From: Roseovarius mucosus
GTDB taxonomy: Bacteria; Pseudomonadota; Alphaproteobacteria; Rhodobacterales; Rhodobacteraceae
Direction of reading: 5' to 3'
Length of the DNA stretch: 64,000 bases
NCBI RefSeq assembly: GCF_002080415.1
Contig: NZ_CP020474.1
Span: forward strand, 186,001-250,000
Positions 17,699 to 27,034 of this stretch are shown piece after piece. Positions within the stretch are counted from its first letter, which is position 1. Every line of letters starts with the position of its first letter. Made by a program: the position numbers and the translations under genes. A model generated the notes under the pieces. That model saw nothing but the letters and a program-made list of their open reading frames with translations. It ran no database searches and was not told where the DNA came from.

Positions 17699-17759
17699 AA
17701 CAGACATGATCTTTCCAGCGCCACTGGCAGGCTCTGGCAAAATCTCAGGGAGTTATAAA

Positions 17760-20168
17760 ATGAAGACCAGCACCCGTGTGGTCGTGATTGGCGGCGGTGT
17801 CGTCGGCTGTTCCGTGCTCTATCACCTGACCAAGCTGGGCTGGTCAGATGTCATGCTGTTGGAGCGTTCGGAATTAACCTCCGGCTCTACCTGGCACGCT
17901 GCGGGCGGGTTTCACACGCTCAATGGCGATACCAATATGGCGGCCCTTCAGGGCTATACCATCCGCCTTTACAAGGAGCTTGAAGAGATCACCGGCATGT
18001 CCTGCGGGCTGCATCATGTTGGCGGTGTGACGCTTGCCGACAACCGGGACCGCTTTGACATGCTTTTGGCCGAGCGGGCCAAACACCGCTACATGGGCCT
18101 CGACACCCATATCGTAACACCCGAAGAAATCGCCAAGATCGCGCCGGTGACCAATATCGAGGGGATCATCGGCGGTCTCTACGATCCACTGGACGGGCAT
18201 CTTGACCCGTCTGGAACCACCCATGCCTATGCAAAGGCTGCGCGCATGGGCGGGGCCAGCATAGAGACGCATTGCATGGTGCGTGAAACCAAACAGCGCG
18301 CCGATGGCACATGGGATGTTGTAACCGACAAGGGCACCATCCACACCGAGCATGTGGTCAACGCGGGCGGCCTCTGGGCGCGCGAGGTGGGGGCAATGGC
18401 AGGCGTCTACCTGCCGCTGCATCCGATGGAACATCAGTACATCGTCACCGACGAAATCCCCGACATCTACAACCGCGAAACCGAACATCCGCATGTCATG
18501 GACCCGGCCGGCGAAAGCTATCTGCGCCAAGAGGGTCGCGGGCTGTGTATCGGCTTTTATGAACAGCCTTGCAGGCCATGGGCGGTTGACGGCACGCCGT
18601 GGGATTTCGGCCACGAACTCTTGCCCGACAACCTCGACAAGATCGAAGCCAGCATCGAATTCGCCTATCGTCGTTTTCCCGTTCTGGAAGACGCGGGCGT
18701 CAAATCCGTCATTCATGGCCCCTTCACCTTTGCCCCCGATGGCAACCCGCTGGTCGGCCCCATTCCCGGACTGCGCGGCTATTGGTCGGCCTGCGGCGTG
18801 ATGGCGGGCTTTTCTCAGGGCGGTGGCGTCGGCCTCATGCTGGCGCAATGGATGATCCACGGCGAATGCGAACGCGACGTGACGGCGATGGATGTGGCGC
18901 GCTTTGGTGACTGGATCACACCGGGCTACACCCGCCCGAAAGTGATTGAAAACTATCAGAAACGGTTCAGCGTCAGCTACCCGAACGAAGAACTGCCCGC
19001 CGCCCGCCCTTTCCGCCAAACACCGATGTACGAGGTCTTCGACGGTATGGGCGCAGTCTGGGGCGCACAATATGGTTTGGAGGTGGTCAACTACTTTGCC
19101 AAAGCCGACGAACCGCGCTATGAGACGCCCTCGTTCCGCCGCTCCAACGCATGGGATGCAACCGCGCGCGAGGTCAAAGCCGTCCGCGAGGCCGTGGGCA
19201 TCAATGAGGTGCATAATTTCGGCAAATACCTTGTCACCGGGCCAAATGCCCGCGATTGGCTCGACCGGATCATGGCCGGGCGCATTCCCAAGCCGGGGCG
19301 GCTCTCGCTCACGCCGATGCTCTCGCCCAAGGGGCGGCTCTGGGGCGATTTCACGGTCTCTTGTCTCAATGACACGACCTTTCAACTCACCGCCTCTTAT
19401 GGCGCGCAAGCTGTCCATATGCGCTGGTTCGCGCAGAACGAGGCGACAGGCGTGCGTGTTGAGAATATTTCCGACCGGCTTAACGGGTTTCAAATCGCCG
19501 GGCCAAAAGCGCGCGAGGTGCTCATGGCCTGCACCCGTGACCCGCTGGGCGAGATGCGCTTTATGGATGTGCGCCGCGCCACCGTGGGGATGGTTGACTG
19601 CCTTGTGCAGCGTGTCAGCTATACCGGTGATCTGGGTTATGAGATTTTCTGTGATCCGATGGCACAACGCGCGCTCTGGGATGTGCTTTGGTCGACGGGG
19701 CAAAAGCACGGGATGCAGCCCTTTGGGATGCGGGCGATGATGTCACTGCGGCTGGATCGGTTCTTTGGCTCTTGGCTCAACGAGTTTTCGCCAGACTACA
19801 CGCCCGGCGAGACCGGGATGGACCGGTTCATCAGCTTTACCAAGAACACCGATTTCTTTGGTCGCGCGGCGGCCGAGGCGGAGCGTGCAACAGGTGCGGC
19901 GCGTAAACTGGTGGCGTTTGAGGTCGAAGCGCTGGACGCCGATGTCAACGGATACGAACCGGTCTGGATCGACGGCGAGGTGCGTGGCTTTTGTACCTCG
20001 GGCGGCTATTCGCACCATGCGGGCAAATCCATCGCGCTCGCCCTCATTCCCGCAGATCTGGCCGAGGCGGGGCTGGAGGCCGAGATCGAAATCTTGGGCC
20101 ACAAGCGGGCGGCAAAGATGCTCACCGAAGCACTCTTTGACGTGGACGGGGCGCGGATGCGCGGCTGA
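17760..20168 (+). CDS. FAD-dependent oxidoreductase fused to GcvT-like domains (dimethylglycine/sarcosine dehydrogenase type), copy 2
   Basis: 802 residues, same architecture as the protein encoded at 14527-16953: FAD fold VVIGGGVVGCSVLYHLTKLG, probable flavinylation site SGSTWHAAGG, middle domain, and C-terminal GcvT part with SYTGDLGYEIFCD. The two share the opening MKT and the whole first 60 residues are nearly superimposable, so they are paralogues with probably different methylated-amine substrates. The ATG at 17760 follows AGGGAG with an 8-base gap, whereas the longer reading from 17706 has no ribosome site. It ends before a strong terminator and is monocistronic. Confidence 0.88.
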   Translation: MKTSTRVVVIGGGVVGCSVLYHLTKLGWSDVMLLERSELTSGSTWHAAGGFHTLNGDTNMAALQGYTIRLYKELEEITGMSCGLHHVGGVTLADNRDRFDMLLAERAKHRYMGLDTHIVTPEEIAKIAPVTNIEGIIGGLYDPLDGHLDPSGTTHAYAKAARMGGASIETHCMVRETKQRADGTWDVVTDKGTIHTEHVVNAGGLWAREVGAMAGVYLPLHPMEHQYIVTDEIPDIYNRETEHPHVMDPAGESYLRQEGRGLCIGFYEQPCRPWAVDGTPWDFGHELLPDNLDKIEASIEFAYRRFPVLEDAGVKSVIHGPFTFAPDGNPLVGPIPGLRGYWSACGVMAGFSQGGGVGLMLAQWMIHGECERDVTAMDVARFGDWITPGYTRPKVIENYQKRFSVSYPNEELPAARPFRQTPMYEVFDGMGAVWGAQYGLEVVNYFAKADEPRYETPSFRRSNAWDATAREVKAVREAVGINEVHNFGKYLVTGPNARDWLDRIMAGRIPKPGRLSLTPMLSPKGRLWGDFTVSCLNDTTFQLTASYGAQAVHMRWFAQNEATGVRVENISDRLNGFQIAGPKAREVLMACTRDPLGEMRFMDVRRATVGMVDCLVQRVSYTGDLGYEIFCDPMAQRALWDVLWSTGQKHGMQPFGMRAMMSLRLDRFFGSWLNEFSPDYTPGETGMDRFISFTKNTDFFGRAAAEAERATGAARKLVAFEVEALDADVNGYEPVWIDGEVRGFCTSGGYSHHAGKSIALALIPADLAEAGLEAEIEILGHKRAAKMLTEALFDVDGARMRG

Positions 20169-20174
20169 AATAGA

Positions 20175-20213
20175 AAACCGGCGCATGCTCAGAGGCAAGC
20201 GCCGGTTTTTTTA
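20175..20213 (+). terminator. Rho-independent terminator of FAD-GcvT copy 2
   Basis: AAAACCGGCG (20175-20184) pairs perfectly with CGCCGGTTTT (20201-20210) over a 16-base loop, and the T-run extends to 20213. It lies 6 bases after the stop codon. Confidence 0.9.
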
Positions 20214-20241
20214 CGTATTTTCAGAGATATGAACGGCTAAC

Positions 20242-20466
20242 TTAATCCTTTGACGCGTCCGGGTCAGGTTGCCCCACCCCAAGGAACACGCGCTTGAGCG
20301 GCACGATCCAAAGGAATCCCAACCCCACGTAAATCATCAATTCCACCCAGATCGAGGGCCGATCCATCCAGTTCACAAGGGTCACTGCCGCCACCACATA
20401 GGCAGGCAAACCCACCAGCAACACCACCAATGACCAGCGTTTCCGGGCCTTGTAACTGAGCGGCAT
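20242..20466 (-). CDS. DUF2842-type small membrane protein
   Basis: 74 residues with two transmembrane helices (about 13-32 and 41-58) separated by a short loop with NWMDRPSIWVELMIY. Starts MPLSYKARKRW and ends polar. The layout and sequence fit DUF2842, a family of unknown function next to purA in Rhodobacterales. It follows purA on the same strand with a 9-base gap and is probably co-transcribed. Confidence 0.8.
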   Translation of the reverse strand: MPLSYKARKRWSLVVLLVGLPAYVVAAVTLVNWMDRPSIWVELMIYVGLGFLWIVPLKRVFLGVGQPDPDASKD

Positions 20467-20475
20467 CGGTCCTCC

Positions 20476-21771
20476 TCAATCTGCGAAAGGGTCTGTCACG
20501 AGGATCGTATCCTCGCGCTCGGGTGAGGTAGATAGTAGGGCGACGGGACAGTCGATCAACTCTTCGACGCGGCGCACATATTTGATGGCCTCGGCGGGCA
20601 GATCGGCCCAACTGCGCGCGCCCTCGGTCGATTGCGACCAACCCGGCAGCTCTTCATAGATCGGCGTGCACCGCGCCTGTTGATCGGCAGCGGTCGGCAG
20701 ATAATCCAACCGCGTGCCGTCCAGATCATAGCCCACGCAGATTTTCAGCGTCTCGAACCCATCAAGCACATCAAGTTTCGTGAGTGCGATGCCAGTGACG
20801 CCAGAGGTCACGCAGGTTTGCCGCACGAGACAAGCATCAAACCAGCCGCAGCGCCGCTTGCGCCCCGTCACCGTACCAAACTCATGCCCGCGCTCGCCAA
20901 GGCGTTGACCATCCGCATCGTGCAATTCGGTCGGAAACGGCCCTTCGCCCACGCGCGTGGTATAGGCCTTGACGATGCCCAACACATAGTCAATCGCCCC
21001 CGGCCCAAGGCCCACGCCGGTGGCCGCCTGACCGGCGATCACATTGGAAGAGGTCACAAACGGGTAGGTGCCAAAATCAATATCCAGAAGGGCGCCCTGC
21101 GCGCCTTCGAACAGGATCCGCTTGCCCGCGCGGCGCTGCTCGTTCAGCACCTTCCAGACCGGAGCGGCATAGGGCAGGATCTGCGCCGCGATGTCTTTCA
21201 ACTGGGCAATCAGGGCCTCACGATCAACCGGGGCGATGCCAAGACCGCGCCGCAATGGATCGTGATGCTGAAGCGCGCGGTCCACGCGCGCGATCAACGT
21301 GGCCTCATCCGCCAGATCCGCCACCCGGACCGAACGACGCCCCACCTTGTCCTCATAGGCAGGCCCAATGCCGCGCCCTGTGGTGCCGATCTTGGTGCCT
21401 TTGCTGGCCGCTTCTTCACGGGCGCGGTCCAATTCACCGTGAATCGGCAGAATGAGCGGAGTATTTTCGGCAATCATCAGCGTCTCGGGTGTGATCGTCA
21501 CGCCCTGCTCGCGGATCGAGGCGATCTCTTTGACCAGATGCCAAGGGTCCAGCACCACGCCATTGCCGATGACGCTCAGCTTGCCGCCCCGCACCACGCC
21601 AGAGGGCAGCGCGTTGAGCTTGTAGACCTTGCCGTCGATCACAAGAGTATGGCCCGCATTATGGCCACCCTGAAAGCGCGCGATCACATCGGCGCGTTCA
21701 CTCAGCCAATCGACGATCTTGCCTTTTCCCTCGTCCCCCCACTGGGCCCCGACGACGACGACATTTGCCAT
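20476..21771 (-). CDS. purA: Adenylosuccinate synthetase
   Basis: Catalyses GTP-dependent condensation of IMP and aspartate, the first committed step to AMP. 431 residues, normal length. The N-terminus carries [18 protein letters not shown] (P-loop with catalytic Asp), then GGHNAGHT (catalytic His), [29 protein letters not shown] and [14 protein letters not shown]. Cytoplasmic. Divergent from secG across 203 bases, where I see no distinct operator. It leads a two-gene unit with the DUF2842 gene. Confidence 0.97.
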   Translation of the reverse strand: MANVVVVGAQWGDEGKGKIVDWLSERADVIARFQGGHNAGHTLVIDGKVYKLNALPSGVVRGGKLSVIGNGVVLDPWHLVKEIASIREQGVTITPETLMIAENTPLILPIHGELDRAREEAASKGTKIGTTGRGIGPAYEDKVGRRSVRVADLADEATLIARVDRALQHHDPLRRGLGIAPVDREALIAQLKDIAAQILPYAAPVWKVLNEQRRAGKRILFEGAQGALLDIDFGTYPFVTSSNVIAGQAATGVGLGPGAIDYVLGIVKAYTTRVGEGPFPTELHDADGQRLGERGHEFGTVTGRKRRCGWFDACLVRQTCVTSGVTGIALTKLDVLDGFETLKICVGYDLDGTRLDYLPTAADQQARCTPIYEELPGWSQSTEGARSWADLPAEAIKYVRRVEELIDCPVALLSTSPEREDTILVTDPFAD

Positions 21772-21974
21772 GATTTACCCCTCGGCATTTGGTCCAAACC
21801 GCGCGCCGGTATAACGGGGGGATGCGCCGGGTGAAACATCTAATTCACCACAGCCCCCCGAGACGCCGTTACATTCCCCGATTTGGCACGCCAGAGCCGA
21901 TTGCCGGGTTGCGGGCGGGCGCGGAATTGCATAGATAGCGGCAGATCGAGACATAAGCACAGGCCCCCTGATCC

Positions 21975-22337
21975 ATGGAAAATGTCGTTCTGACCGTCCA
22001 TCTTCTTCTCGCGCTCGCCCTTATCGGCGTGGTGCTGCTGCAACGCTCCGAGGGCGGCGGGCTTGGCATGGGTGGCGGTGGTGGCGGGGCCATGACAGGC
22101 CGCGCGGCAGCCACGGCCTTGGGCAAGATGACATGGATTCTCGCGGCGGCATTCATCGTGACCTCGATCACGCTGACCATCATCGCGGCGCAAAATGCCG
22201 CTGGGGTCTCGGTTCTGGACCGTCTGACCGATCAGCCGCCCGCAGCAGAGACGACTACGCCTGCGCTTCCCGATGTTGACGCATTGATGCCACCGCCTGC
22301 AGGCGATACGGCACCTTTGACACCGACAGCGGACTGA
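21975..22337 (+). CDS. secG: Protein translocase subunit SecG
   Basis: Small partner of SecYE in the inner-membrane translocon. 120 residues: two hydrophobic segments (about 3-21 and 52-73) around the conserved LLQRSEGGGLGMGGGGGGAM loop, and then a Pro/Thr/Ala-rich tail of the kind usual in alphaproteobacteria. It lies upstream of pyrG as in many relatives, with 169 bases between that contain a long hairpin. Confidence 0.94.
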   Translation: MENVVLTVHLLLALALIGVVLLQRSEGGGLGMGGGGGGAMTGRAAATALGKMTWILAAAFIVTSITLTIIAAQNAAGVSVLDRLTDQPPAAETTTPALPDVDALMPPPAGDTAPLTPTAD

Positions 22338-22360
22338 CACAATTCTTTGAGGGCACGACG

Positions 22361-22400
22361 GGATTACGCAACATCATCTAGCGGTTGGCTTGCGTAATCC
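22361..22400 (+). promoter_or_regulatory. Long hairpin between secG and pyrG
   Basis: GGATTACGCAA (22361-22371) and TTGCGTAATCC (22390-22400) are perfect 11-base inverted repeats with an 18-base loop. No T-run follows, so it is not a classical terminator. It may end the secG message with Rho, mark a pyrG leader, or be a protein site. A second A+T dyad, GTTTTTT with AAAAAAC, lies at 22459-22482. Confidence 0.5.
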
Positions 22401-22506
22401 TCGCGAATCCTGTAGAGGTTAAATCCCGTGGCAGGGTGGTCTTTTGGGCCATCTCTGGGTTTTTTGACCGACCATAAAAAACACGAGATCACGGGGGCCT
22501 CAGCGC

Positions 22507-24150
22507 ATGGCACGATATATTTTCATCACCGGCGGCGTTGTGTCTTCGCTCGGCAAAGGGCTTGCTTCGGCCGCACTTGGGGCGCTGTTGCAAGCGCGCG
22601 GGTTCTCAGTACGGCTCCGCAAACTTGATCCCTATCTCAATGTCGATCCCGGCACGATGTCGCCTTTTGAGCATGGCGAAGTCTTCGTGACCGATGATGG
22701 TGCCGAAACCGATCTTGATCTTGGCCATTACGAACGGTTCACCGGCGTGCCAGCACGGATTTCTGACTCGGTCAGTTCCGGGCGCATCTATTCCAATGTG
22801 CTGGAAAAGGAACGCCGCGGCGATTACCTCGGCAAAACCATTCAGGTGGTGCCGCATGTCACCAATGAAATCAAAGACTTCCTGAGCATTGGTGAGGATG
22901 AGGTTGATTTCATGCTCTGCGAGATCGGCGGTACTGTCGGCGATATCGAGGGGTTGCCCTTCTTCGAGGCGATCCGCCAGTTCAGCCATGACCGCCCGCG
23001 CGGACAGTGCATTTTCATGCATCTAACCCTCCTGCCCTATCTTGCCGCCAGTGGCGAGTTAAAGACCAAACCGACGCAACACAGCGTCAAGGAATTGCAG
23101 AGCATCGGCATCGCGCCTGATATCCTTGTCTGTCGCTCGGAACAGCCGATCCCGGACAAGGAACGCGAAAAGATTGCGCTGTTTTGCAATGTCCGCAAAG
23201 AGCATGTCGTCGCGGCCTATGATCTCAAATCCATTTATGAGGCCCCGCTGGCATATCACCGCGAAGGGCTGGATCAAGCCGTGCTCGATGTGTTTCAAAT
23301 CAGCCCCGCCCCCAAACCCGATCTGACAGTCTGGCTTGATGTGGTGGACCGCATCCAAAACACCGACGGGGCGGTCAATATCGCCATTGTCGGCAAATAT
23401 GTGCAGCTTGAGGATGCCTATAAGTCGATCAAAGAGGCGCTGATCCATGGTGGCATGGCCAACCGGGTCAAGGTCAACGTGGAATGGGTCGATGCCGAGA
23501 TTTTCGAGCGGGAAGACCCCGCCGCCCACCTTGAGGGGTTTCACGCCATCCTTGTGCCCGGCGGCTTTGGCGAACGTGGCACCGAGGGCAAGATCAAGGC
23601 AGCAGAATTCGCCCGCACCCGCAAAATCCCCTATCTTGGCATTTGCCTTGGCATGCAGATGGCGGTGATTGAGGCCGCGCGCAATGTGGCCGGCATGAAG
23701 GACGCCGGATCAGAAGAATTCGATCATGAGGCTGGCAAGCGCCGGTTCGAGCCGGTCGTCTACCACCTCAAGGAATGGGTGCAGGGCAACGAGAAGGTTC
23801 AGCGCAAGGTCAGCGATGACAAGGGCGGCACCATGCGTCTTGGGGCCTATGATGCCGTGCTCAAGGACGGCACGCGGGTTGCGGCGATCTATGGCACCAC
23901 CGCGATTGATGAGCGTCACCGCCACCGCTATGAGGTGGACACCAAGTATCGCGAGAAGCTCGAGGGCTGCGGCCTGACGTTTTCGGGGATGTCGCCCGAT
24001 GGCCGCCTGCCCGAGATTGTGGAATGGTCGGATCACCCGTGGTTCATCGGCGTGCAGTATCACCCCGAACTGAAATCCAAGCCGTTCGCGCCGCATCCGC
24101 TCTTTGCGGATTTCGTGCGCGCGGCGCTTGCAACCTCGCGTCTGGTCTAA
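22507..24150 (+). CDS. pyrG: CTP synthase
   Basis: Converts UTP to CTP using ATP and glutamine-derived ammonia. 547 residues. The N-terminal synthetase domain has [38 protein letters not shown] and [15 protein letters not shown]. The C-terminal class I glutaminase domain has VPGGFGERG, the nucleophile Cys in [12 protein letters not shown] and the His-Glu pair in [12 protein letters not shown]. The ATG follows GGGGGCCTCAGCGC. It converges on an ABC ATPase gene with a 10-base gap and no visible terminator. Confidence 0.97.
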   Translation: MARYIFITGGVVSSLGKGLASAALGALLQARGFSVRLRKLDPYLNVDPGTMSPFEHGEVFVTDDGAETDLDLGHYERFTGVPARISDSVSSGRIYSNVLEKERRGDYLGKTIQVVPHVTNEIKDFLSIGEDEVDFMLCEIGGTVGDIEGLPFFEAIRQFSHDRPRGQCIFMHLTLLPYLAASGELKTKPTQHSVKELQSIGIAPDILVCRSEQPIPDKEREKIALFCNVRKEHVVAAYDLKSIYEAPLAYHREGLDQAVLDVFQISPAPKPDLTVWLDVVDRIQNTDGAVNIAIVGKYVQLEDAYKSIKEALIHGGMANRVKVNVEWVDAEIFEREDPAAHLEGFHAILVPGGFGERGTEGKIKAAEFARTRKIPYLGICLGMQMAVIEAARNVAGMKDAGSEEFDHEAGKRRFEPVVYHLKEWVQGNEKVQRKVSDDKGGTMRLGAYDAVLKDGTRVAAIYGTTAIDERHRHRYEVDTKYREKLEGCGLTFSGMSPDGRLPEIVEWSDHPWFIGVQYHPELKSKPFAPHPLFADFVRAALATSRLV

Positions 24151-24160
24151 GACGCGCGCC

Positions 24161-25246
24161 TCAGCCCTTAACGGGGAAGAGGAAACAGCGGTCGCGCCGG
24201 ATCATCAACCAGAGCGCCTTGCCCGGTCTGGGCAGGAACACGTTAGGCACGGTGGCCTTGAGCAGTGACCCGTCGTGATCCATGCGAAACTCGACCAGGC
24301 TCTCGGACCCCATGAAGCGCGCGCGCTCGACCACACCGCGCGCGGGCGTGCCATCCTGTGGGGTTGGATTGGGGCCGCGCCCGTGGCGGTCAAAGTCGAT
24401 CTTGATGTGCTGTGGCCGGATCACAATCTCGACTTCGCTGCCCTCATAGGCCCCCGGCGAGAGGAACTGACCAAACGGGGTATCAACCAGCGAGCCGCGC
24501 ACCCGCCCCCGGATCACATTGACCTCTGAGAAAAACGCCATGGCGCTGCGATCCACAGGGGCGTTGTAGACGTTATAGGGCGCGCCCTGCTGCACGATCC
24601 GCCCGTCGCGCATCAGCGCAATCTCATCAGCCATGCGCATCGCCTCTTCGGGCTCATGCGTCACCAATAGCACCGCCGTATCCTGCTCGCGCAGAATTTC
24701 CAGCGTCTCGTCGCGGATACCGTCGCGCAGACGGTTATCAAGACCGGAAAAAGGCTCGTCCATCAGCATGATACCGGGGCGGGGTGCCAATGCTCGCGCA
24801 AGGGCGACGCGCTGCTGCTCGCCCCCGGAAAGTTCATGGGGATAGGCGTTAAGATATCGCGAAAGCCCAACCCGATCGAGCAATTCCTCGATGCGACGTT
24901 GCTTGGCGGCCTTATCCCCGCTCAGGCCAAAGCCGACATTCCGCGCCACGCTCAGATGTGGGAACAGCGCGAAATCCTGAAACATCAGACCGATATGACG
25001 CCGCTCGGGGGGCACGCGATAGACCGTGTCACAGACCAGCGAGCCATCCACCCAAATCTCGCCCGAATCCTGCATCTCGACCCCTGCGATCATCCGCAGC
25101 GTCGTCGATTTGCCACACCCAGACGGCCCCAGCAGGCAGGTCACATGCCCCGGCATCACCCGCAAGGAGACGTTATTGACCACATGCCGACCGTCGTAGC
25201 GGCGCATCAGGTTCTTGATTTCCAGCCGGGGAATTGGGGTCTGCAC
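24161..25246 (-). CDS. ABC transporter ATP-binding protein with TOBE domain (FbpC/PotA-like)
   Basis: 361 residues. The ATPase domain (about 8-240) has Walker A LLGPSGCGKSTTLRM, signature ELSGGEQQRVALARAL, Walker B IMLMDEPFSGLD and the H-loop LLVTHEPEEAMRMADE. The C-terminal 120 residues are a TOBE-type regulatory domain. Closest in character to importer ATPases for ferric iron, sulfate or polyamines; substrate is not readable from sequence. No permease or binding-protein gene lies beside it in this window, so its partners are elsewhere. Confidence 0.85.
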   Translation of the reverse strand: MQTPIPRLEIKNLMRRYDGRHVVNNVSLRVMPGHVTCLLGPSGCGKSTTLRMIAGVEMQDSGEIWVDGSLVCDTVYRVPPERRHIGLMFQDFALFPHLSVARNVGFGLSGDKAAKQRRIEELLDRVGLSRYLNAYPHELSGGEQQRVALARALAPRPGIMLMDEPFSGLDNRLRDGIRDETLEILREQDTAVLLVTHEPEEAMRMADEIALMRDGRIVQQGAPYNVYNAPVDRSAMAFFSEVNVIRGRVRGSLVDTPFGQFLSPGAYEGSEVEIVIRPQHIKIDFDRHGRGPNPTPQDGTPARGVVERARFMGSESLVEFRMDHDGSLLKATVPNVFLPRPGKALWLMIRRDRCFLFPVKG

Positions 25247-25404
25247 CGGGGCCTCTTGGTCTATCCGATCAATTCTATCGGGTTTTGTCCGCTGGAAATA
25301 TCAACCCCTCGCCACCTGTGCAAGCCATATGGCGGCCGTCCGTTGACAGCCCGGCACAGAGCTGTTTGGTTACACCGATCTTTCACCCTCAGGAGTTGCT
25401 CCCC

Positions 25405-25878
25405 ATGCGGATTTTGACCGGCGCTTTGGTTGCGCTTTGCCTTGCCATACCTGCGCATGCACAGGATGAGCGCGCCGCCCGTGTCGCTATTGCCAAGGAC
25501 TATATCGACGCCACCGTGACCGACGCGGACATCGAGGAATTTATTCGCCGCCTCTGGCAGCCTATGATCCAGCAAATGGCGGCCAACGGTCAGCGACTGT
25601 CAGAAGAGCAGCTTGCCGAGATCGACAAGCTCTTTCTCGATCACCTGACACAGCCCCTGACCGATGTGATGCGCAAGCAAGATGAGGTCATGGCCGACCT
25701 CATGACATTAGAGGAGTTGACCGCCCTGCGTGATTTCTACACCTCCGAGCACGGCGGCGCAGTCATGCGCAAGATGCCGCAATTGGCACAAATTCAGCAG
25801 CCGATGATTTCAGCCACGCTTCAAGACGCAATGCCAGATATCATGCCCAAGATCGAAGCGATCACCACGCCTCAATAA
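25405..25878 (+). CDS. Secreted DUF2059-type protein
   Basis: 157 residues with a clear signal peptide (MRILTGALVALCLAIPAHAQ), so periplasmic. The mature part is helical, with IEEFIRRLWQPMIQQMAANG and a C-terminal LRDFYTSEHGGAVMRKMPQL, the segment characteristic of DUF2059. Function unknown. The ATG at 25405 was chosen for the signal peptide and for CAGGAG upstream. It converges on fabZ with a 9-base gap. Confidence 0.82.
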   Translation: MRILTGALVALCLAIPAHAQDERAARVAIAKDYIDATVTDADIEEFIRRLWQPMIQQMAANGQRLSEEQLAEIDKLFLDHLTQPLTDVMRKQDEVMADLMTLEELTALRDFYTSEHGGAVMRKMPQLAQIQQPMISATLQDAMPDIMPKIEAITTPQ

Positions 25879-25887
25879 CTCTGCGCT

Positions 25888-26352
25888 TCAGGCTTTGGGC
25901 AGGTCCATCATAGCGGTGAACTCGGCCTCTGCGGCGAGTTCACCCTCAACCTCTGCAATCCCCGAGAATTTCCAGACCTTGCCCCCCGGCTTGCCCCGCG
26001 TCGTGTGCAGCTTCATTTCAAGCACATCGCCCGGCACCACCATGCGTCGAAACTTGGCGCTGTCGATGGCCATGAAATAGACCAGCATATTGCGATCCTG
26101 CATCTCAAGCGCGGTGCCCACCATTACGGCAGCCGTCTGCGCCATGGCCTCGATGATGGTGACGCCGGGCATGATCGGCTTGCCGGGAAAATGCCCTTGG
26201 AAATGCGGCTCGTTCATGGTCACATTCTTGATCCCACGCGCCGATTGATAACCGTCAATGTCGACCACCTTATCCACCAGCAAGAACGGATAACGATGCG
26301 GGATGATCCGCTGAATCAGATGAATATCTGCGGATTTGAGGGACTCGGTCAT
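25888..26352 (-). CDS. fabZ: 3-hydroxyacyl-ACP dehydratase FabZ
   Basis: Dehydrates beta-hydroxyacyl-ACP in fatty acid synthesis and also supplies lipid A precursors. 154 residues, hot-dog fold. The catalytic His and Glu are in [19 protein letters not shown] (about 56-74). [15 protein letters not shown] is the usual N-terminal strand. The ATG at 26352 follows AAAGGAC. It is downstream of skp and bamA in the same direction. The lpxA that usually follows in proteobacteria is not there; a convergent gene ends 9 bases away. Confidence 0.95.
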   Translation of the reverse strand: MTESLKSADIHLIQRIIPHRYPFLLVDKVVDIDGYQSARGIKNVTMNEPHFQGHFPGKPIMPGVTIIEAMAQTAAVMVGTALEMQDRNMLVYFMAIDSAKFRRMVVPGDVLEMKLHTTRGKPGGKVWKFSGIAEVEGELAAEAEFTAMMDLPKA

Positions 26353-26426
26353 GGGTTGTCCTTTCACGTGCCGTGCCCCGCGTGCGTAGCAATCCGCAGG
26401 ACTATGGGCAAGATGACTTGCGTTAC

Positions 26427-27032
26427 CTAATCGTTCGTTGGGGCGGGTTGGCTTGGCGTCTGATCGCCGGGCACCGTCGCATCTGGCGCCAGCGGCCCAA
26501 CACCGATCTGTTCATTGATCCGCAGCACTGCCAAGTCCGTGACATCTGCTGCGCCGCTGTGCAACAACACCGCGCGCGCATCAATCATCACCATTGCATT
26601 GGCCTCGGTCAGCAGGTCCGACAGCACAGGCTGCACGACACGCATGAACTGAATCGGGATCAATTCGCGCCGCCGTTCCAATTCCCGAGAGCGCCGCTCG
26701 CTCTCAAGACGCAGCTCTTCGACCCTTTGGTCAAATGCATCGGCCATGTCCCGGAACGCATTGGGTGCCGTGGTCGCGCGCAACGCGGTCAGCCTCTGCT
26801 CTTCCGCTTCCAGCTCCTGCGCGATCGTTTCATTATACGCGATCAGCCGGTCCCGCTCGGCCTGAATGTCTTGTTGCAAACGCTTGCCATATTCGGACTC
26901 GAGCAGCATGCGCTCGGGGTCGATCACCAAAACATCGCTCTGGATGACGCCGATCTGCTGCGCATAGAGAGGAAAGGCCGCGCCAAGAGTGACCCCTAGG
27001 CACAGGCCCAACCGGGCAAGCGCCGCACGCAT
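26427..27032 (-). CDS. OmpH/Skp-family periplasmic chaperone
   Basis: 201 residues with signal peptide ([25 protein letters not shown], cleavage after about 25). The mature protein begins with the Skp core strand [20 protein letters not shown], then a long charged coiled coil (about 50-125, ending [13 protein letters not shown]). [20 protein letters not shown] closes the core, followed by a Pro-rich tail. Skp holds unfolded outer membrane proteins on their way to BamA. The gene follows bamA with a 2-base gap. Confidence 0.92.
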   Translation of the reverse strand: MRAALARLGLCLGVTLGAAFPLYAQQIGVIQSDVLVIDPERMLLESEYGKRLQQDIQAERDRLIAYNETIAQELEAEEQRLTALRATTAPNAFRDMADAFDQRVEELRLESERRSRELERRRELIPIQFMRVVQPVLSDLLTEANAMVMIDARAVLLHSGAADVTDLAVLRINEQIGVGPLAPDATVPGDQTPSQPAPTND

Positions 27033-27034
27033 GA

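Noticed and set aside
16954..17759. Glycine riboswitch upstream of the FAD-GcvT genes
   Set aside because: The GcvT-like domains made this worth checking, but I saw no pair of glycine aptamer cores in either upstream region.
17874..19709. 611-codon open frame on the minus strand opposite FAD-GcvT copy 2
   Set aside because: It lies fully inside a recognisable gene, has a His/Arg/Ala-rich composition typical of antisense frames in G+C-rich DNA, and no ribosome site or family similarity.
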